NCBI GenBank assembly: GCA_964036665.1
Contig: OZ038529.1
Location: forward strand, 2,046,001 to 2,110,000
Length of the DNA: 64,000 nt
Direction: 5' to 3'
Source of the DNA: Gordius sp. MW1
Taxonomy: Eukaryota > Nematomorpha > Gordioida > Gordea > Gordiidae
Below are positions 1 through 12,100 of this stretch, one piece after another. How positions within the stretch are numbered: the first letter of the stretch is position 1; the number at the start of each line of letters is the position of its first letter. Position numbers and translations under genes: made by a program. A model generated the notes under the pieces. That model did no database searches and had not been told where the DNA came from. It saw only the letters and a list, made by a program, of their open reading frames with translations.

Positions 1-155
1 GGGCATCTGCCCCCCCCCCACAACCAATCTAGCAAAACTAATTTTAAATTTTGGCTATGCTTATGTAAGTCAGTATATCGTATGTTGTCCTTGTAAAAAA
101 TTTATTTGAATTGACGCCTGGTTGAATTGAACTCATTTGTTTGTCATTCCTAGTG

Positions 156-163
156 TATATAAA
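156..163 (+). promoter_or_regulatory. TATA box of antistasin-like gene A
   Basis: TATATAAA lies 50 nt upstream of the ATG at 206, which would put transcription start near 185-190 and give a very short 5' leader. The second antistasin gene has a TATAAAA at almost the same distance (63 nt) from its ATG, so the arrangement looks shared. Confidence 0.5.
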
Positions 164-205
164 TGATTTTAAACTTTTGAACTGAATTTAAAATTATCGA
201 ATAAA

Positions 206-950
206 ATGTCGTTTGGAGAAGTAATTTGTGTCTTGTTAATTTTTTCCAGCTTAATTCAATTCAACTTGGCATATTATCAAAAACCACCTGGTAAGAGATA
301 TTTATTATATTTTATAAAATATTTTATGAATCTAATAATTAATCTAAAAGATATTTTTCAATTAATTTGCATTTTATTTAATTTATCTGTGAATGTAGTT
401 ACCACTGCAATTTTGCCCGCTGAATGTCCATTGAAAAAGTGTAAGCCTTGCAAATATGGCTATACCTTTGATAGCCTCGGTTGTAGAACTTGTGATTGCT
501 TGAAATACAGTAATTTTATTTCATAAAAATGATTAAAACAAATTTTTATAGAACCGAAATACACTTGCACCTTTTTAAGGTGTAGACTATGCGAATTTAA
601 TAATGCTTTGGATAGCAATGGCTGTTTTACATGCGCTTGCTTACCATATCGTAAGTCATAATATAAAATTGTTCTACTTTATATAAAATACTCACCATGG
701 GCGTAGCCAGGGGGGCAGGGAGAGACGGCTGTCCCCCTCTAAATCCAAAAAATCTATTGAAATTTATTAAAATAATAGCTAAAATTTAAAAAAATTATCA
801 TTTTACCCTTCCCTAATGATACTTTTTATACTTGCATAAAATTTAGCTTGTAGACTTCCATTCATTCCTTGTGGATTGCAATGCCTTTACGGACTCAAAA
901 CTGATATCAATGGTTGTTCCCTGTGCCAATGCAAACTTACTCCATACTGA
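206..950 (+). CDS. Antistasin-like secreted cysteine-rich protein A (4 exons, 132 aa)
   Basis: Exons 206-290, 399-509, 552-650 and 847-950, all joined by phase-1 introns with GT...AG ends; stop TGA 948-950. Exon 1 encodes a signal peptide (about residues 1-22, cleavage near A/YYQ). Exons 2, 3 and 4 each hold one short antistasin module ending in the diagnostic G-C-x2-C-x-C. Modules 1 and 2 have spacing C-x4-C-x2-C-x10-C-x2-C-x-C; module 3 is C-x6-C-x3-C-x10-C-x2-C-x-C and has an extra Cys upstream. Antistasin-family proteins are extracellular serine-protease inhibitors (leech antistasin, ghilanten, hirustasin), so inhibition is the likely role, but the modules here are shorter than the classical 10-Cys domain and the target cannot be read. 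Intron 1 (108 nt) is a multiple of three with no in-frame stop, so retention would give a longer protein. A MITE sits in intron 3. Confidence 0.88.
696..825 (+). mobile_element. CATGGGCGTAGCC MITE, right end missing
   Basis: Starts with CATGGGCGTAGCCAGG, then a G-run and the family's internal CCCCCTCTAAATCC block. It fades out before exon 4 of antistasin gene A, so the distal terminal inverted repeat is lost. It lies entirely in intron 3 (651-846). Confidence 0.75.
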
Positions 951-963
951 AAAAACTATTTAT

Positions 964-969
964 AATAAA
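964..969 (+). terminator. Polyadenylation signal, antistasin gene A
   Basis: AATAAA begins 14 nt after the stop codon; a second AATAAA is at 1070-1075. Either could set the 3' end. Confidence 0.5.
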
Positions 970-975
970 AAAAAA

Positions 976-1512
976 TTGAAATTATTTCATTTGTTTTTAC
1001 ATTTAAACAACCTAGTCTCAAAAATGTTTTTTTGTAGTCGATTGTTATGTTTTCTAAAATATCTGGAGAAATAAATGTTTTTATTTTTTAGACTCGATCA
1101 TTTTAACAAGTTGATATGGCTTTTTTGGAGGTTAACTTGAATTGATAGATTTTAATATGGATAGAAATTGATTTAAACTAAGTAAAATGAGTTTATATGT
1201 GAAAATTGTAAAATTTAAAAAAAGAATGTTATATATAGGTACATTAAAATGTGATGCCTAAGTCAAAACAAATGTAGCTGTTGCAACTAATTTTAGGTTT
1301 TATTTCGAAAAAGGAGTGAATGGTTAGACTGTAAACTCCTTAAGTAAAACTGTTAACAAAAGCGATTAAAAAATAAGATAGAAAAAATACTAATATAAGG
1401 CGTAGACTAGTAGGAAAGGTTAGGAATATAAACGGAGGTGAATCAAATGAGAGTATCTTATTAATTTTCAGGAAAAAGATTTGACAGAGGTTGTAATAAA
1501 AAATTTGGTTTT
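976..1512. other. AT-rich intergenic, nothing recognised
   Basis: No exon with conserved protein similarity, repeat or RNA gene was recognised apart from the downstream polyadenylation signal at 1070. Confidence 0.4.
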
Positions 1513-1616
1513 AAGCGACTTAAACAGACCCAAGATTTTTTGGTCCGTTTTTCTTAGTCGACCTCTAGGCTTGGTCGAAATTTGGAAAATAGACCAGAGT
1601 CGACCGTTTCTTGTTT
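1513..1616. mobile_element. Internal remnant of the TAGTGTTGTAAAA hAT-type MITE
   Basis: Contains the family's internal signature (ATTTTTTGGTC, TTAGTCGACCTCTAGGCTTGGTCG, CCAGAGTCGACCGT in pieces) matching copies at 8.5, 9.0, 48.2 and 56.3 kb. Both terminal repeats are gone. Confidence 0.65.
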
Positions 1617-2590
1617 AATCTGTTGTTTTATATGGGAGATAACATTATGTTGCCATTTAAAACCATCAAAATCAATTTTAAACCAATAACTTATTTTGCT
1701 TTCGAGTCTAATCGGGTGGGGTTCGGAGTGAAATTTAAAACGCATTCGGGTCGGGTTCGGGTTAAAAAAGTGATTTTGCAGGGCGCTACCCGCGCCCCAA
1801 TTCCTTAGATAATTATGATGTCAAAAATCATTTAATAACAGTGAGTATCTTCAGGGGGGGGGGGGGCAATAATTGTATCAAATTTGAATTCTTCAATGTG
1901 ATTTTATGAGGCATAATTAAACATAAGGTAACCCTTATTAACAAGAACTTTAAAAAGTGAATTTAAAAAAGGGAATTAAATTTTTGTATTGTTAAGTATA
2001 GCAATAGACTTATTGAATTAGCTCTAATACATATAATGATGCGTAAAACCCGTGAAATATCACGATCTGGGACGGAAATGTTTCTTTCGAGACGATATCA
2101 ACTTTTATCAGCTAGATCTCGGCTTTTTATTTTTTTTGACCATCATAATCAGAAAATATATTATATTTTGCGATTTTCATTTAGGATATTTAATGTAAAT
2201 TAATATAATTGAAATACCTTTGGTATTAGGTAATTTACACACTAAAGTAGCCGCTTACAGTAGAAAATTTTAGGTTGTTGGATAAAATATTTTTCAAATT
2301 CTTATTGCATATTTATCCTTAGCATTAATATATAATATAAACTTAAAATGAGTTTTGATGAAGTAGTAAATATTCCTAAAGCAACATCAAATTTCGCATT
2401 AATTGATTTTCATTTATTTTTTTTAATTTAAAATGCTTTTATTAGGTAAAAATGATCCATAAAATATTGAATAAACGAGCATAAAATAAAATAAATAAAA
2501 AACTATTCATCAGATTCGTCAAGAGCCAACAAATGACATATGTCAGATAAAGAATTATAATTATCTTTTGCTATTAAAACAAAAATAAAG
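1617..2590. other. Non-coding, with a GGGTCGGGTTCGGG patch and a poly-G run
   Basis: 1690-1800 has a GC-rich patch with repeated GGGTCGGGTTCGGG that may be a decayed MITE end; 1852-1866 is a poly-G tract. No coding exon recognised. Confidence 0.35.
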
Positions 2591-3010
2591 CTGGGTGAGT
2601 ATTTGGCTTTGGGGGATCTCTTTTCTATCAATTTAAAAACGCCAATGCTTTCTTTCTAATAGTGGCGGAACAGGAAGCTACTTTGGGGATAGAAATTGTA
2701 GATTGAGCAATCGGTATTAAGTGTTTTAAGCTGTTCCCCTTAAGAAAGAGGGCTAAAATTGTTATTAAAATGCGCGAAGATATCAACGCATGTAAAGTCC
2801 CAGGCTAGGAACTTATCATTCTCCCAGAGGATTATAGAAGCTCCGTCGGGACGTATCCTGCATTCTAGAGAAGAATCGGATAGTTCATGGATGGAAGGAT
2901 TGGCGGTTTTTTTAAAGCCGATCGAATCAAAAGTTTCATCTTTTAAAGGTTCAAGACGGCAAAAGTGGTACTTATTCGACTAGCATTGGAATGGGAAATG
3001 ACCCCAAGTA
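2590..3010 (-). pseudogene. Retrotransposon C-terminal domain remnant (copy 1)
   Basis: On the minus strand the reading frame runs through the conserved segment RPDGASIILW...FLAWDFTCVDIF, which is typical of the region after the reverse transcriptase in a widespread group of invertebrate non-LTR elements (RPDG...W......WD.TC.D). A second, better kept copy lies at 19837-20300. Stops and frame breaks follow, so it is dead. Antisense sequence up to about 3500 may belong to the same element but is too decayed to call. Confidence 0.6.
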
Positions 3011-3960
3011 TTTATTCCCTTCTTGTAATTTTTGCAGGGATATTCTTTGGTAAATTTAATTCCTTGTCGGAGGGCTATTGCATACAAAAATTCTGGATTT
3101 GAGAATAGAAGTTCTGAGTATTCACTTGGGATACATTCAAGCCTCATGACTATAGTTGGTCTAAATGACTGAGTTCAATGCTGCACAGTATCACAACTTG
3201 AAAATAGGTAAACGATGGGGCGTGATATTATACTGGCACAATCTCGTTTTTTGGAAGGCTCAAGTTAGCTGGTTCATGGAATGACGTTCTCATGCCAAGA
3301 CGATATTGCCATTTCTGTTCCAAAAGTTTGAAAAATTGGGCACTTTGTTTGCCATTGCTCCAAGTGCTCCCGAGCGTGCGCTTTAACAAGCTTTGGGCTT
3401 AATGATGATTGGGAGGTTAATTCAAAAGTCGGATCCTTCACAAATTGGAAGGACGAGATAAAGGGTCAGTGGGGTTGCGACAGTATATGGGATCGTGCAC
3501 TATGATAAAATCTTTTACTTATTGAACGTAAAAGTATTTGATATAGGAATATATATGTGCAATTTATTAAAAACTTCAAAACTTTTATGTTCTTATTCGT
3601 GCAACGAATACTTTTAGTGGTGTTTTTATAACGTTTTAATATGTGTAACCATTAGTTATATAATAAATAGTGATAAAAAATATCCAAACGTGCCTTTCAG
3701 GTTTCTATAGACAAACATACGATAAATTCTTTAGGCAACAAACCGATGATGGTTATTTATATCAGAGTGCTAGAACATTTATCCCAAATTCTTTATAAAA
3801 AAGTCTCACATATCATTGCCAATACTAACTAAGGTTCCGAGCTAGTTCAAATATGTAAATGATTTGCTTATAAAAAGGTTTTTGAATAAAAAATTTTTAG
3901 ATATTTTCAAATTTTTTTATTTATGTAATGTTTAAATAAATTATGGAAAAAATATAGATA
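3011..3960. other. Decayed sequence upstream of the retrotransposon remnant
   Basis: 3011-3500 is less AT-rich than its surroundings and has short open minus-strand stretches that may be further LINE sequence, but no conserved motif was secured. 3500-3960 is AT-rich with nothing recognised. Confidence 0.3.
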
Positions 3961-3961
3961 G

Positions 3962-4075
3962 TATAAAATAGATCTAAAAATCGAGACATGTCAAGATATC
4001 TCGTCAAGAAGAGACCTAGATTTTTTATACCGATACGAGACGAGATCGATATTCTCATAATGACACCCTAAACAA
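3962..4075. mobile_element. Degenerate TCTCG-rich element fragment
   Basis: Repeated CGAGACGAGA/TCTCGTC blocks resemble the ends of the elements at 35544-37156 and 52089-53557. Too short to place its termini. Confidence 0.4.
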
Positions 4076-4302
4076 GTCGAGATTTTGTTTCCAAAACCGA
4101 AACAATAAATACATAATAGAGCGTTGCAACTTAAAAAATAGTTTAGACATGGATTTAATTGAATAGTTTAATGGCGTTCTGTAGAGAGTTAGTGGGTCGA
4201 AATTGTATAAGTGAGAATCGGATAAATGGTAATATTTATAAATGATAAATAACCGCGATATTTTGAACACATCGTTTAAATTTTGCGCAAAATATATTTA
4301 TA

Positions 4303-5815
4303 AGTGAGAATTGTATAAGTGATAAAAATCGCATTACTAGGAAAATTTTAAAGGTATTTTATTATTTTTATACTTGATAATATGTGGTTAAGTGAGAATG
4401 AAAAAAATTTAACTTATCATGAAAAGTTGAAAATTATAGAAGAAGCCAAACTTACCAGTAAAGCAACTTTAGCCAAAAATTACAATGTGGGATTAGGAAC
4501 AATATACCGTATATGCAAAAATGCTACCGATTTAAAAACAACTGCTTCTAATAACATATCTCTCAATAAAAAAAGACAAAGAAAAAGTAATATTGTTTGT
4601 ATAAATAAAAATTATTTAATTTACATAGCACAATATATAAAGACAGAACAAGCCCTTCTAAAATGGTTCTCTGAAATTAGTTCAAAACAATGTGCAATTA
4701 ATGGTCCTTTGCTTCTTACAAAGGCTAAATCTTTTTCAAATCATTTCAAAGAAGGTAAATTTTTTAAATTAATATTTTTATCATCAATGATCAAGTTTTT
4801 ATTATAATTTTTAATTAGCCTTTTTGAACAAATTATATTTTTTAAATTATAATCTTAGGCATTCCAGATTCTAGTTGGATACAGAGATTCCGTACCAGGA
4901 ACAATATCAATTGTTACTCTACAAATAATGAAATGGGTAGTGCTGATTTTGTTACAACTTCATATTGGCGAGAAAAATTATTACCTCAGTTTCTTGAATC
5001 TTATGATCCATATAATATTTACAATTGTGATGAAACAGGTTTATTTTACAAAGCTGGAAGCAAAAGCACTTTTGCTTTTAATACCGAAAAAGTCATGGGT
5101 TTAAAATCAAATTTGAAAGATCAAAAAATTTAGAGAGTTTGAAATCCTTATTGAGAATAAACTCTTTAAATGTGAAAGTCATCAGCAACTTATAACACAA
5201 TATTTTACTAAATAATTTGTATATTTAAATAAACTTATCACAGTAATTTTTGTCCATTGTTTAGTTTTATTTCAAATGTGAAGAAACCATTTTTAGTAAT
5301 AATCTAAGATATGCCAATATAAGATAAGTACAAAACAAAGATTTATTTATAATACATGATATAAATTCATTTAAGATTTCATAAGTTTATTATAGAATTT
5401 AACAAACATATTAAAATAGTAAATTTTAGAATATATATCCTCTGATTGGGGATTGCTATAGAATGTATAAATAAGAAAAATATAAATCAAATATTTATCT
5501 AGATTGTTTCATACAATAGAAAATTTATTGTATGCAACACATGTCAGCTGTTGCTGATTTGCATTAAAAGTGCATAAAGTTAAGTATGCTTAAAATATTA
5601 ACTTTATCTAAATAATTTATGTATATATGCATAAATTATATGTTAAGGATATTAATTTTCGAATCTATAGCTTCATAAATATAGCACGAGTGCAAAACTC
5701 TTCATAAATTAAATAAATAATTAAATTAATCGTATAAGTGCTAAAAAACGCTTAAATGAGAATTTTTTTTTAAATTAAGGCCCAGAAATTCTCACTTAAG
5801 CGATTTTGACTGTAA
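4303..5815 (+). mobile_element. Tigger/pogo (Tc1-mariner superfamily) element, defective
   Basis: Contains a broken transposase gene (4382-5133). The right end carries AAATTCTCACTTAAGCGATTTTGACTG (5788-5814, given here in two halves AAATTCTCACTTAAG + CGATTTTGACTG) and the left end has the inverse theme AAGTGAGAATTGTATAAGTG with AAATCGC at 4303-4335. Ends are approximate and no target duplication was confirmed. Confidence 0.6.
4382..5133 (+). pseudogene. Tigger transposase, truncated inside the DDE domain
   Basis: Exon 1 4382-4754, intron 4755-4858 (104 nt, phase 1), exon 2 4859-5133. Residues 1-60 form the pogo/CENP-B N-terminal helix-turn-helix (LTYHEKLKIIEEA, then ATLAKNYNVGLGTIYRI), followed by a basic patch (KKRQRK) and the CENP-B-type second DNA-binding domain (QALLKWF...GPLLLTKAKSF). 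Exon 2 reads into the start of the DDE_1 nuclease: YNCDETGLF holds the first catalytic Asp. After GLKSNLKD the frame stops and the rest of the catalytic core is missing; a scrap resembling a C-terminus (KCESHQQLITQYF) follows at about 5160-5215. It cannot be an active transposase. The splice join restores FKEGIPDSSWIQRFR, typical of the family. Confidence 0.8.
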
Positions 5816-6163
5816 TGCCTAAGGGAATAATTAAATAACCGTAGCTAGACGGGGAGATTGTATATCAAACATCCAAAAATGTGTGTATAGGTATACAAAG
5901 TTAATAAATACACGTACGGCAAGGTTTATGAATTGATAGGTAACCAACATAGATAATTGTCATATCTACTGGATACTTTACTATTATTTGTCTTCGTCGA
6001 TTATATCGGTATACCGCGCTTAACATTTTCTGTTAGATATTTAAGCAGACTAGTTGTCTAAAATTATGCAAACCTTGAGCAATGAATATAATTAGCTTAA
6101 TGGGAGCAATTTTGCATTACAAACCATATGCATGATTCATTCAAATAATTCAAATTTTGTCAT
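5816..6163. other. Upstream region of INTS10
   Basis: AT-rich spacer between the Tigger end and the INTS10 start codon. No TATA box at a convincing distance and no repeat recognised. Confidence 0.3.
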
Positions 6164-9100
6164 ATGGGAGAACTGACTGATGCTCAATGGCTAATAAATA
6201 TGGCTAAAATAAAAAGACCTCTTGATATATATGAATCAAAAGCATGGACTTTAACTGCAGAAATATTATATCCCAATGATATGTTTGTTATTGTAAGATT
6301 TTAAAACTAAAACTTAAGCCCATAAATCGCACAGCATATAAAAAACATATTAAAATTTGTAGATATCTTATTAAATTTATTATTTTTAGTTTTTAAAACT
6401 ATTTTATATATAATATTTAATTTAAATCTTTAAACACATTGTAATAAATTCTTAAATCAATATTTATAGGTGGAAATTATTAACCACTATATAAATTGAT
6501 TATAAAAGTGCCTTTATAGTAAAAATTTTTGTTACTTTTTTATTATATCATAAATATTGACTTTTTTATTGGTAATCTTATAAATAAAGTTAAATTTTCT
6601 GATATATAGTATGACACTTATGAAGAAGCCAAAAATGCTGGTGAATTTGAGGAGGCTGGTGCATTATTAGAAAAAATGTAAATATATATTTTAAAACAAA
6701 TTTAATCTGCTTATTAATATCAAAAAGGTTAAATATGGGAAATGATGAGGGTGGAAAATTGGCTGAAGAAATTACAAATTTTATTGAATCTTTAAACAAT
6801 GGAAATGATATAAATACTAAAAATTCATTTTACAAAAGTGATTATAATATTTATTTTTCTTAAATATTTTATAAATATTAAATCATATTAAATTAATAAA
6901 CATTTGGTTATTATGAATTGTAGAATTTTATGAACGTTTGTCGGGAGATATGAAAAAATCCATAATTCTTTTTGGAGCAAGTAACAAATTTTGTTTCCAA
7001 TTTATAAATGCTATTTTTTAATTTAATTAAAATTACTTAATTTTAGATCGTACTGATGACATAGAAAAATATTGTTTGGATATGTTGACTTTATTTGAAA
7101 AATTCCCAGAAGCAGTTAACAGTCATGGGGTAAACAAAAAGCAACTATTTAAAAAATACTCTTTTAATAATTATTATTTTTTTATATTAATCAATTTCAT
7201 TTTTCCAAAAAAATTATTTAGTTTGGAGTTGTATATGAATAAACAAATGTTTTTTTGGTAAAATAATTTAACCAAATTTATATTTTAATTGATATACTTA
7301 ATGTTTTTAAATTATATACTTGGCAATTATGTTCACTTTAAAAGTTTTTTTTTACATTTATTTTAGATGGAATTATTAGAACGTTTAATGAATTTTTGTG
7401 GAGAAACTCAGAATAATCCAGAAAAAGGATTTATAGCTAAAAAATTATTAGGTATCAAAATAAAATGCACTTATTTATTATTAATTCTTTTAAAAACATA
7501 TTTAATATTTAAAAAATTGTCATTATTACCATAAATAATTTAATTATATTCTTTAATCACTGTTACTTGGCAAATTTGTTATTTTTATTAATTTGTTTTT
7601 TTCCTTTTTAAATTTGAAATCTAGATTAAAATTTAAAATTTTTGTTTTTAATTTGATTTTAATTTACCGTTTCCTCCTTTTCCGTCTAGTTTGTAGAGTT
7701 ACGCCTTGCGTGCTGGGGCAAAGGCTTTCCTTCAGAAAGGAAACTCTCATAACACTCCTGAAATACGCTTTCGAACGTCACGTGACGGATCAGCTAGGGC
7801 CGACAACCCGAAGTCCGCATCTCCCCTTAACTTCCGGTTTAATCTCCTCCTCCCCTATGTATCCTTCCGCCCCTTTGGAAACCTTTCTCACCAACGTTTT
7901 CCAGTCCGTAGGGGAGCATTTGGATTGGGACCTAGCAAACGTGTTTTCTAAGCACCCGTGAGTTACAGCTTTAAAATAAGGAAGGGGCACTTGCCCCACT
8001 CCCCCATAGGATCTATCTCCTCCCCTCCCCCCCCCCCCAAAAAAAAAAAAATATATTGCCCCCCCCCATCTCAAATTTTTTAAATTTTTTTTAATTATAA
8101 ATGCCATAGCCATACATTTAACGACATTGTATGACAACAATGTTTGACTCTTTTTTGTTGGATTTATTTTTGGGAATATGAGAGGGTTTTAAAAATAAAT
8201 GAGAAATAATGTTTTAATTCGTCTTTATTTTGACCATATTATGTTATATATCAGAAGAGGTCCTTTAAAAGGATCACAATTTTCCATGGGCGTAGCCAGG
8301 GGGGCAGGGAGGTGCGGGTGTCCCCCTCTAAATCCAAAAATTTGGTGAATTTTTTTAAAATTACGGCAAAAATGTCAAAAAATGATCATTTGCCCCTCCC
8401 TAAATTGTTATTGCCCCCCTCTAATTCTAATCCTGGGTACGCCCATGCAATAATCTAAAATATTTGCCTTCTAGGTTTTACTCAATTGCTGACAAAAGAT
8501 GGCATTGATCATTCATCGACTTGGATACTGTAAAATGGCTGGGTTTTGTTAGCTCGGCCTTTGGTTTTAGTCGACCAAACATAAACAGACCAATGATTTT
8601 TTGGTCTACTTTTCTCAGTCGACCATCAGGCTTAGTCGAAATTTGAAATACAGACCGGAGTCGATCATTAGTCTTGGTTAAACCAATGGTCGACCAAACA
8701 AAACCTTGCCGTGTTTACAACACTTGACTTGGATAAGCTTTTCTAAAAAACGTTACCATTTTATTAGACATTTTTTGGTTGTAAATAGAGTAAAATACAG
8801 TTTTTTGTGTGTTATTATCTATCACTCGACCAGAAACGAGACGGAAATGTTGAAAGAAATTAGTGGTAGTTACAGGAAAAATTTGGAAAATAAAACTTAT
8901 GCCGGCAATCAGGAGGTATTTTACGCCATTCTCTGTCTATTCCTCCAAAGCTTGGGACATTATTTGACCTCCAAAAGCATAGGTACCTAATAAAAACGGC
9001 TGGGTTTTGTTTGGTCGACTAAATATAAAGAGACCAAGATTTTTTTGTCTATATTTCGTAGTCGTCGATCACTAGGTTTGGTCGAGATTTGAATAACTGT

Positions 9101-12100
9101 CCAGAGTCGAGCGTTAGGGGGCGTTCGTGAAGACGCGCGAAGCGAAAAAAAGCGAAGTGAATTTTTGGGCTAATTTATCAAACTCTTCATTCTTTTTCTT
9201 AATTTCTTTATATTCATCGCTAAATTTATCATATATTAATGGTATTCATTGATAACATCGTAATTATTCTATAAACATATAAAATTACATAAAAAATACA
9301 TATATACCAAATTCAATTTTTTGACCATCGCGCGAAAAGTACAAAATGATTTGTATCTTATTTTCGTACGCTTTTTGCAGCGGGCGAAAATAATGGTCTT
9401 AGGTGTTACTATGACGCCTTCTATTTACAATTCTTGTTTTCGGGATATATGATAAATTTCACGATGAATAATAAGATATTAAAAAAAAGAATGAAGAGTG
9501 ATAAATTAGCCCCAAAATTCACTTCGCTTTTTTCGCTTCGCGCACCATCCCGAACGCCGCTTAGTCTTAGTTAAACCGAAGGTCGACCAAACAAAACCCA
9601 GCCCTGTATTTACGACACTAGTTATTAGGATGGGTCGGGGGAGGGCAAGGGAAATTTTCCAATGTTATATCTTTCAAACGGCTTGGGGTCTCCAGGGACC
9701 CCATTTGAGCTTGGGAGGTGCTAACACTAAAATTATGGAGGATAGCGTAGTGTTGTTTTTACAACACTACTTGAGATGGTCGACCGAAATTCGTATTTTT
9801 TTGACGATTCGACATGGAATAGCTTATTTATAATTTGATTTTAAAAGTCCATTGTAATTAATAAAAGCGATTGCATTTAGCTAAAGGGTAACTTTAGAGC
9901 TAGCTACGTATTTATAGATTATCCATTAAATAATTCTATGCTTCGAGATGATATTGTATTTATATTAATTTTTCACATTATTATAACATAAATTATAGTT
10001 TATATTTTATTAAATTTTAAATTCAAATTGTTAATTACTATCTCGGCGCTATATTATTTTTGTTAGACAAAATTAATTCATAAATTAGAGAACTTTGTAG
10101 ATTTTTGTTAATTTTTAGTTTATTTGGTATTTAAGGGAAGGGGTTAAAATTAATTTATGGAGTCAATAAAAATGTAAAAAAAAATATTTCTTTATTTTTC
10201 TCTCTCTCTAAATTTTTAATCGTGTATTATAACTTTTTAAGAGTTAAAATTGGGTAAAAGTTCGTAAAATTTTTTATTTAAAAACCATATTTTATTTTTT
10301 GCGATATTTTTTTGCATTTTCTCGCAGTTCCTTCGCCTGTTAGTCGTTGTGACACGCTGCCTCTCACCTTGATCCGTAACCTGGGCAACGGCGACTCACC
10401 TGCGCGGGATTGTCTTCTGTTCTCACCTGTGGTCGCGACATTGTCGCGCGACAAAGTTGTCGCCGACTTCAGAAGACATGCCGCCGCCGCGACGCAAAAT
10501 TTAATGACAGCTATTGAATGCTATAAAATCATATCCGATGACGTCACTTTTATGTCCGGTATTTTTTCAATTTTTAAATTTAATTTTTTAAAATTATTTT
10601 TAGTTATTACGTTATGATTGGGATTTATTTTGAGAATTTATGAATTTGTTGTCGTAATCTAGTAAATTTTTTACGTTTTTAGGGATATATTTTTCATTTT
10701 TTTTAAAATGAGTTTTAGATTTTTCCTCCTTAATTAGGAATAAATGTTTTTCAAATTTTTGTGAATTTAAGGAGGAATTAATTTATTGTTTTCTTTAATA
10801 TTTTAAAGTTTAAAATGAATATTTTGATTTTCATGGATGGCGGAGTGAATTTTAGGTTTTCAAGAGATTTGTCAGCCAATCAGTGACGCCCGAAACACGT
10901 GGTACGATATATTTTTGCGAGATTCCAATATGGTCACCCGGAGTTACGACATAATCAATAATATTTCCCGAAGTCGAGTCGTGGAAAATATCAAATCCAA
11001 CCATTACCTTAGACTAAATGACGCGGTCCAGGACACTATCCTATTTTTCCGCAAAAATCAACTGAAGGTTTTAAATTTATGTACATTTAATTTTATTGAT
11101 TCTTCAAATTATTTTTTAATATTAAATTAATTTTGACGAAAAATTTAATTTACGCACTTATTCCCAGGATGTGATTGGCTCAATTTACAAAATTATCGAT
11201 ATAATTCAAGATTCCGGATTGATCAAAGATTTTAAATTAAAACCTTCCGCCAAATTGCAACCAATAGGAGCTAACGACAGCCATATTGTTTCCAAGTTAT
11301 CCGATCAAAACGACGATTTACTGTTTATACCCTTGTCCGGAGACGTCCTATTGAATTTTACCTCCCAAATACTGACACGTTTACTAAAAGTTTACTTTTT
11401 AGCTATTTTTTGAAATTTGCTATTTTTGATATTGTTTAAATTACAGGATTGACATGAAAAAGGCATTTATAATAGCGCGGTTATATTATTTTAAATATTA
11501 GATTTGATTTTAAATTATAAAACTAGTTTCTTGCTTTAAATTAATATTATTTTATTGTATTTTTCGTAATAATATTGTAACTAATAATATTAAATTAGTA
11601 AATTAGCAGCCTTATAAATTTTGTCCTAATTATATACAACTAAAACATTTTGATTTTATTAATATTCTTGACAATCAAAATTTGTTTTTGCTTTTAGGGT
11701 TGTTTAGATCAGCTGATTACATCCCTGGCTCCTACCGATCCCCAAGACCGCCTGAATCGGGTTCGGAAGATAGAAAAAACCATCAGCTGTTTACTGGTCC
11801 TAAGTCAACTGGATGAATCGTGGTCGAAAGGCTCACTCGATTGGATCAATATTATTGAGGCAGTCCATAAACGGGGGAGCGAAATATTGCCTTTCACCTT
11901 CCCCTCCTTTTTCCTATACGTTTATCGCGTGGACTTCTTGGAGGAGATGGCCTACCTCCTAGAGGAGCTAAAAGTACCCCTAGAATTATTTCCCACAACC
12001 CCTCCCGATCGCATTGTAGAGGAAACCAGCAATAACAAGTGACATTTTGTTTGTGATTTTTAATTAATCTTTTTGCGTTTGAATAAGTTTGTTGATTTAT

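Noticed and set aside
7706..7951. Second plus-strand frame across INTS10 exon 7
   Set aside because: Alternative frame of a verified exon; no similarity to anything.
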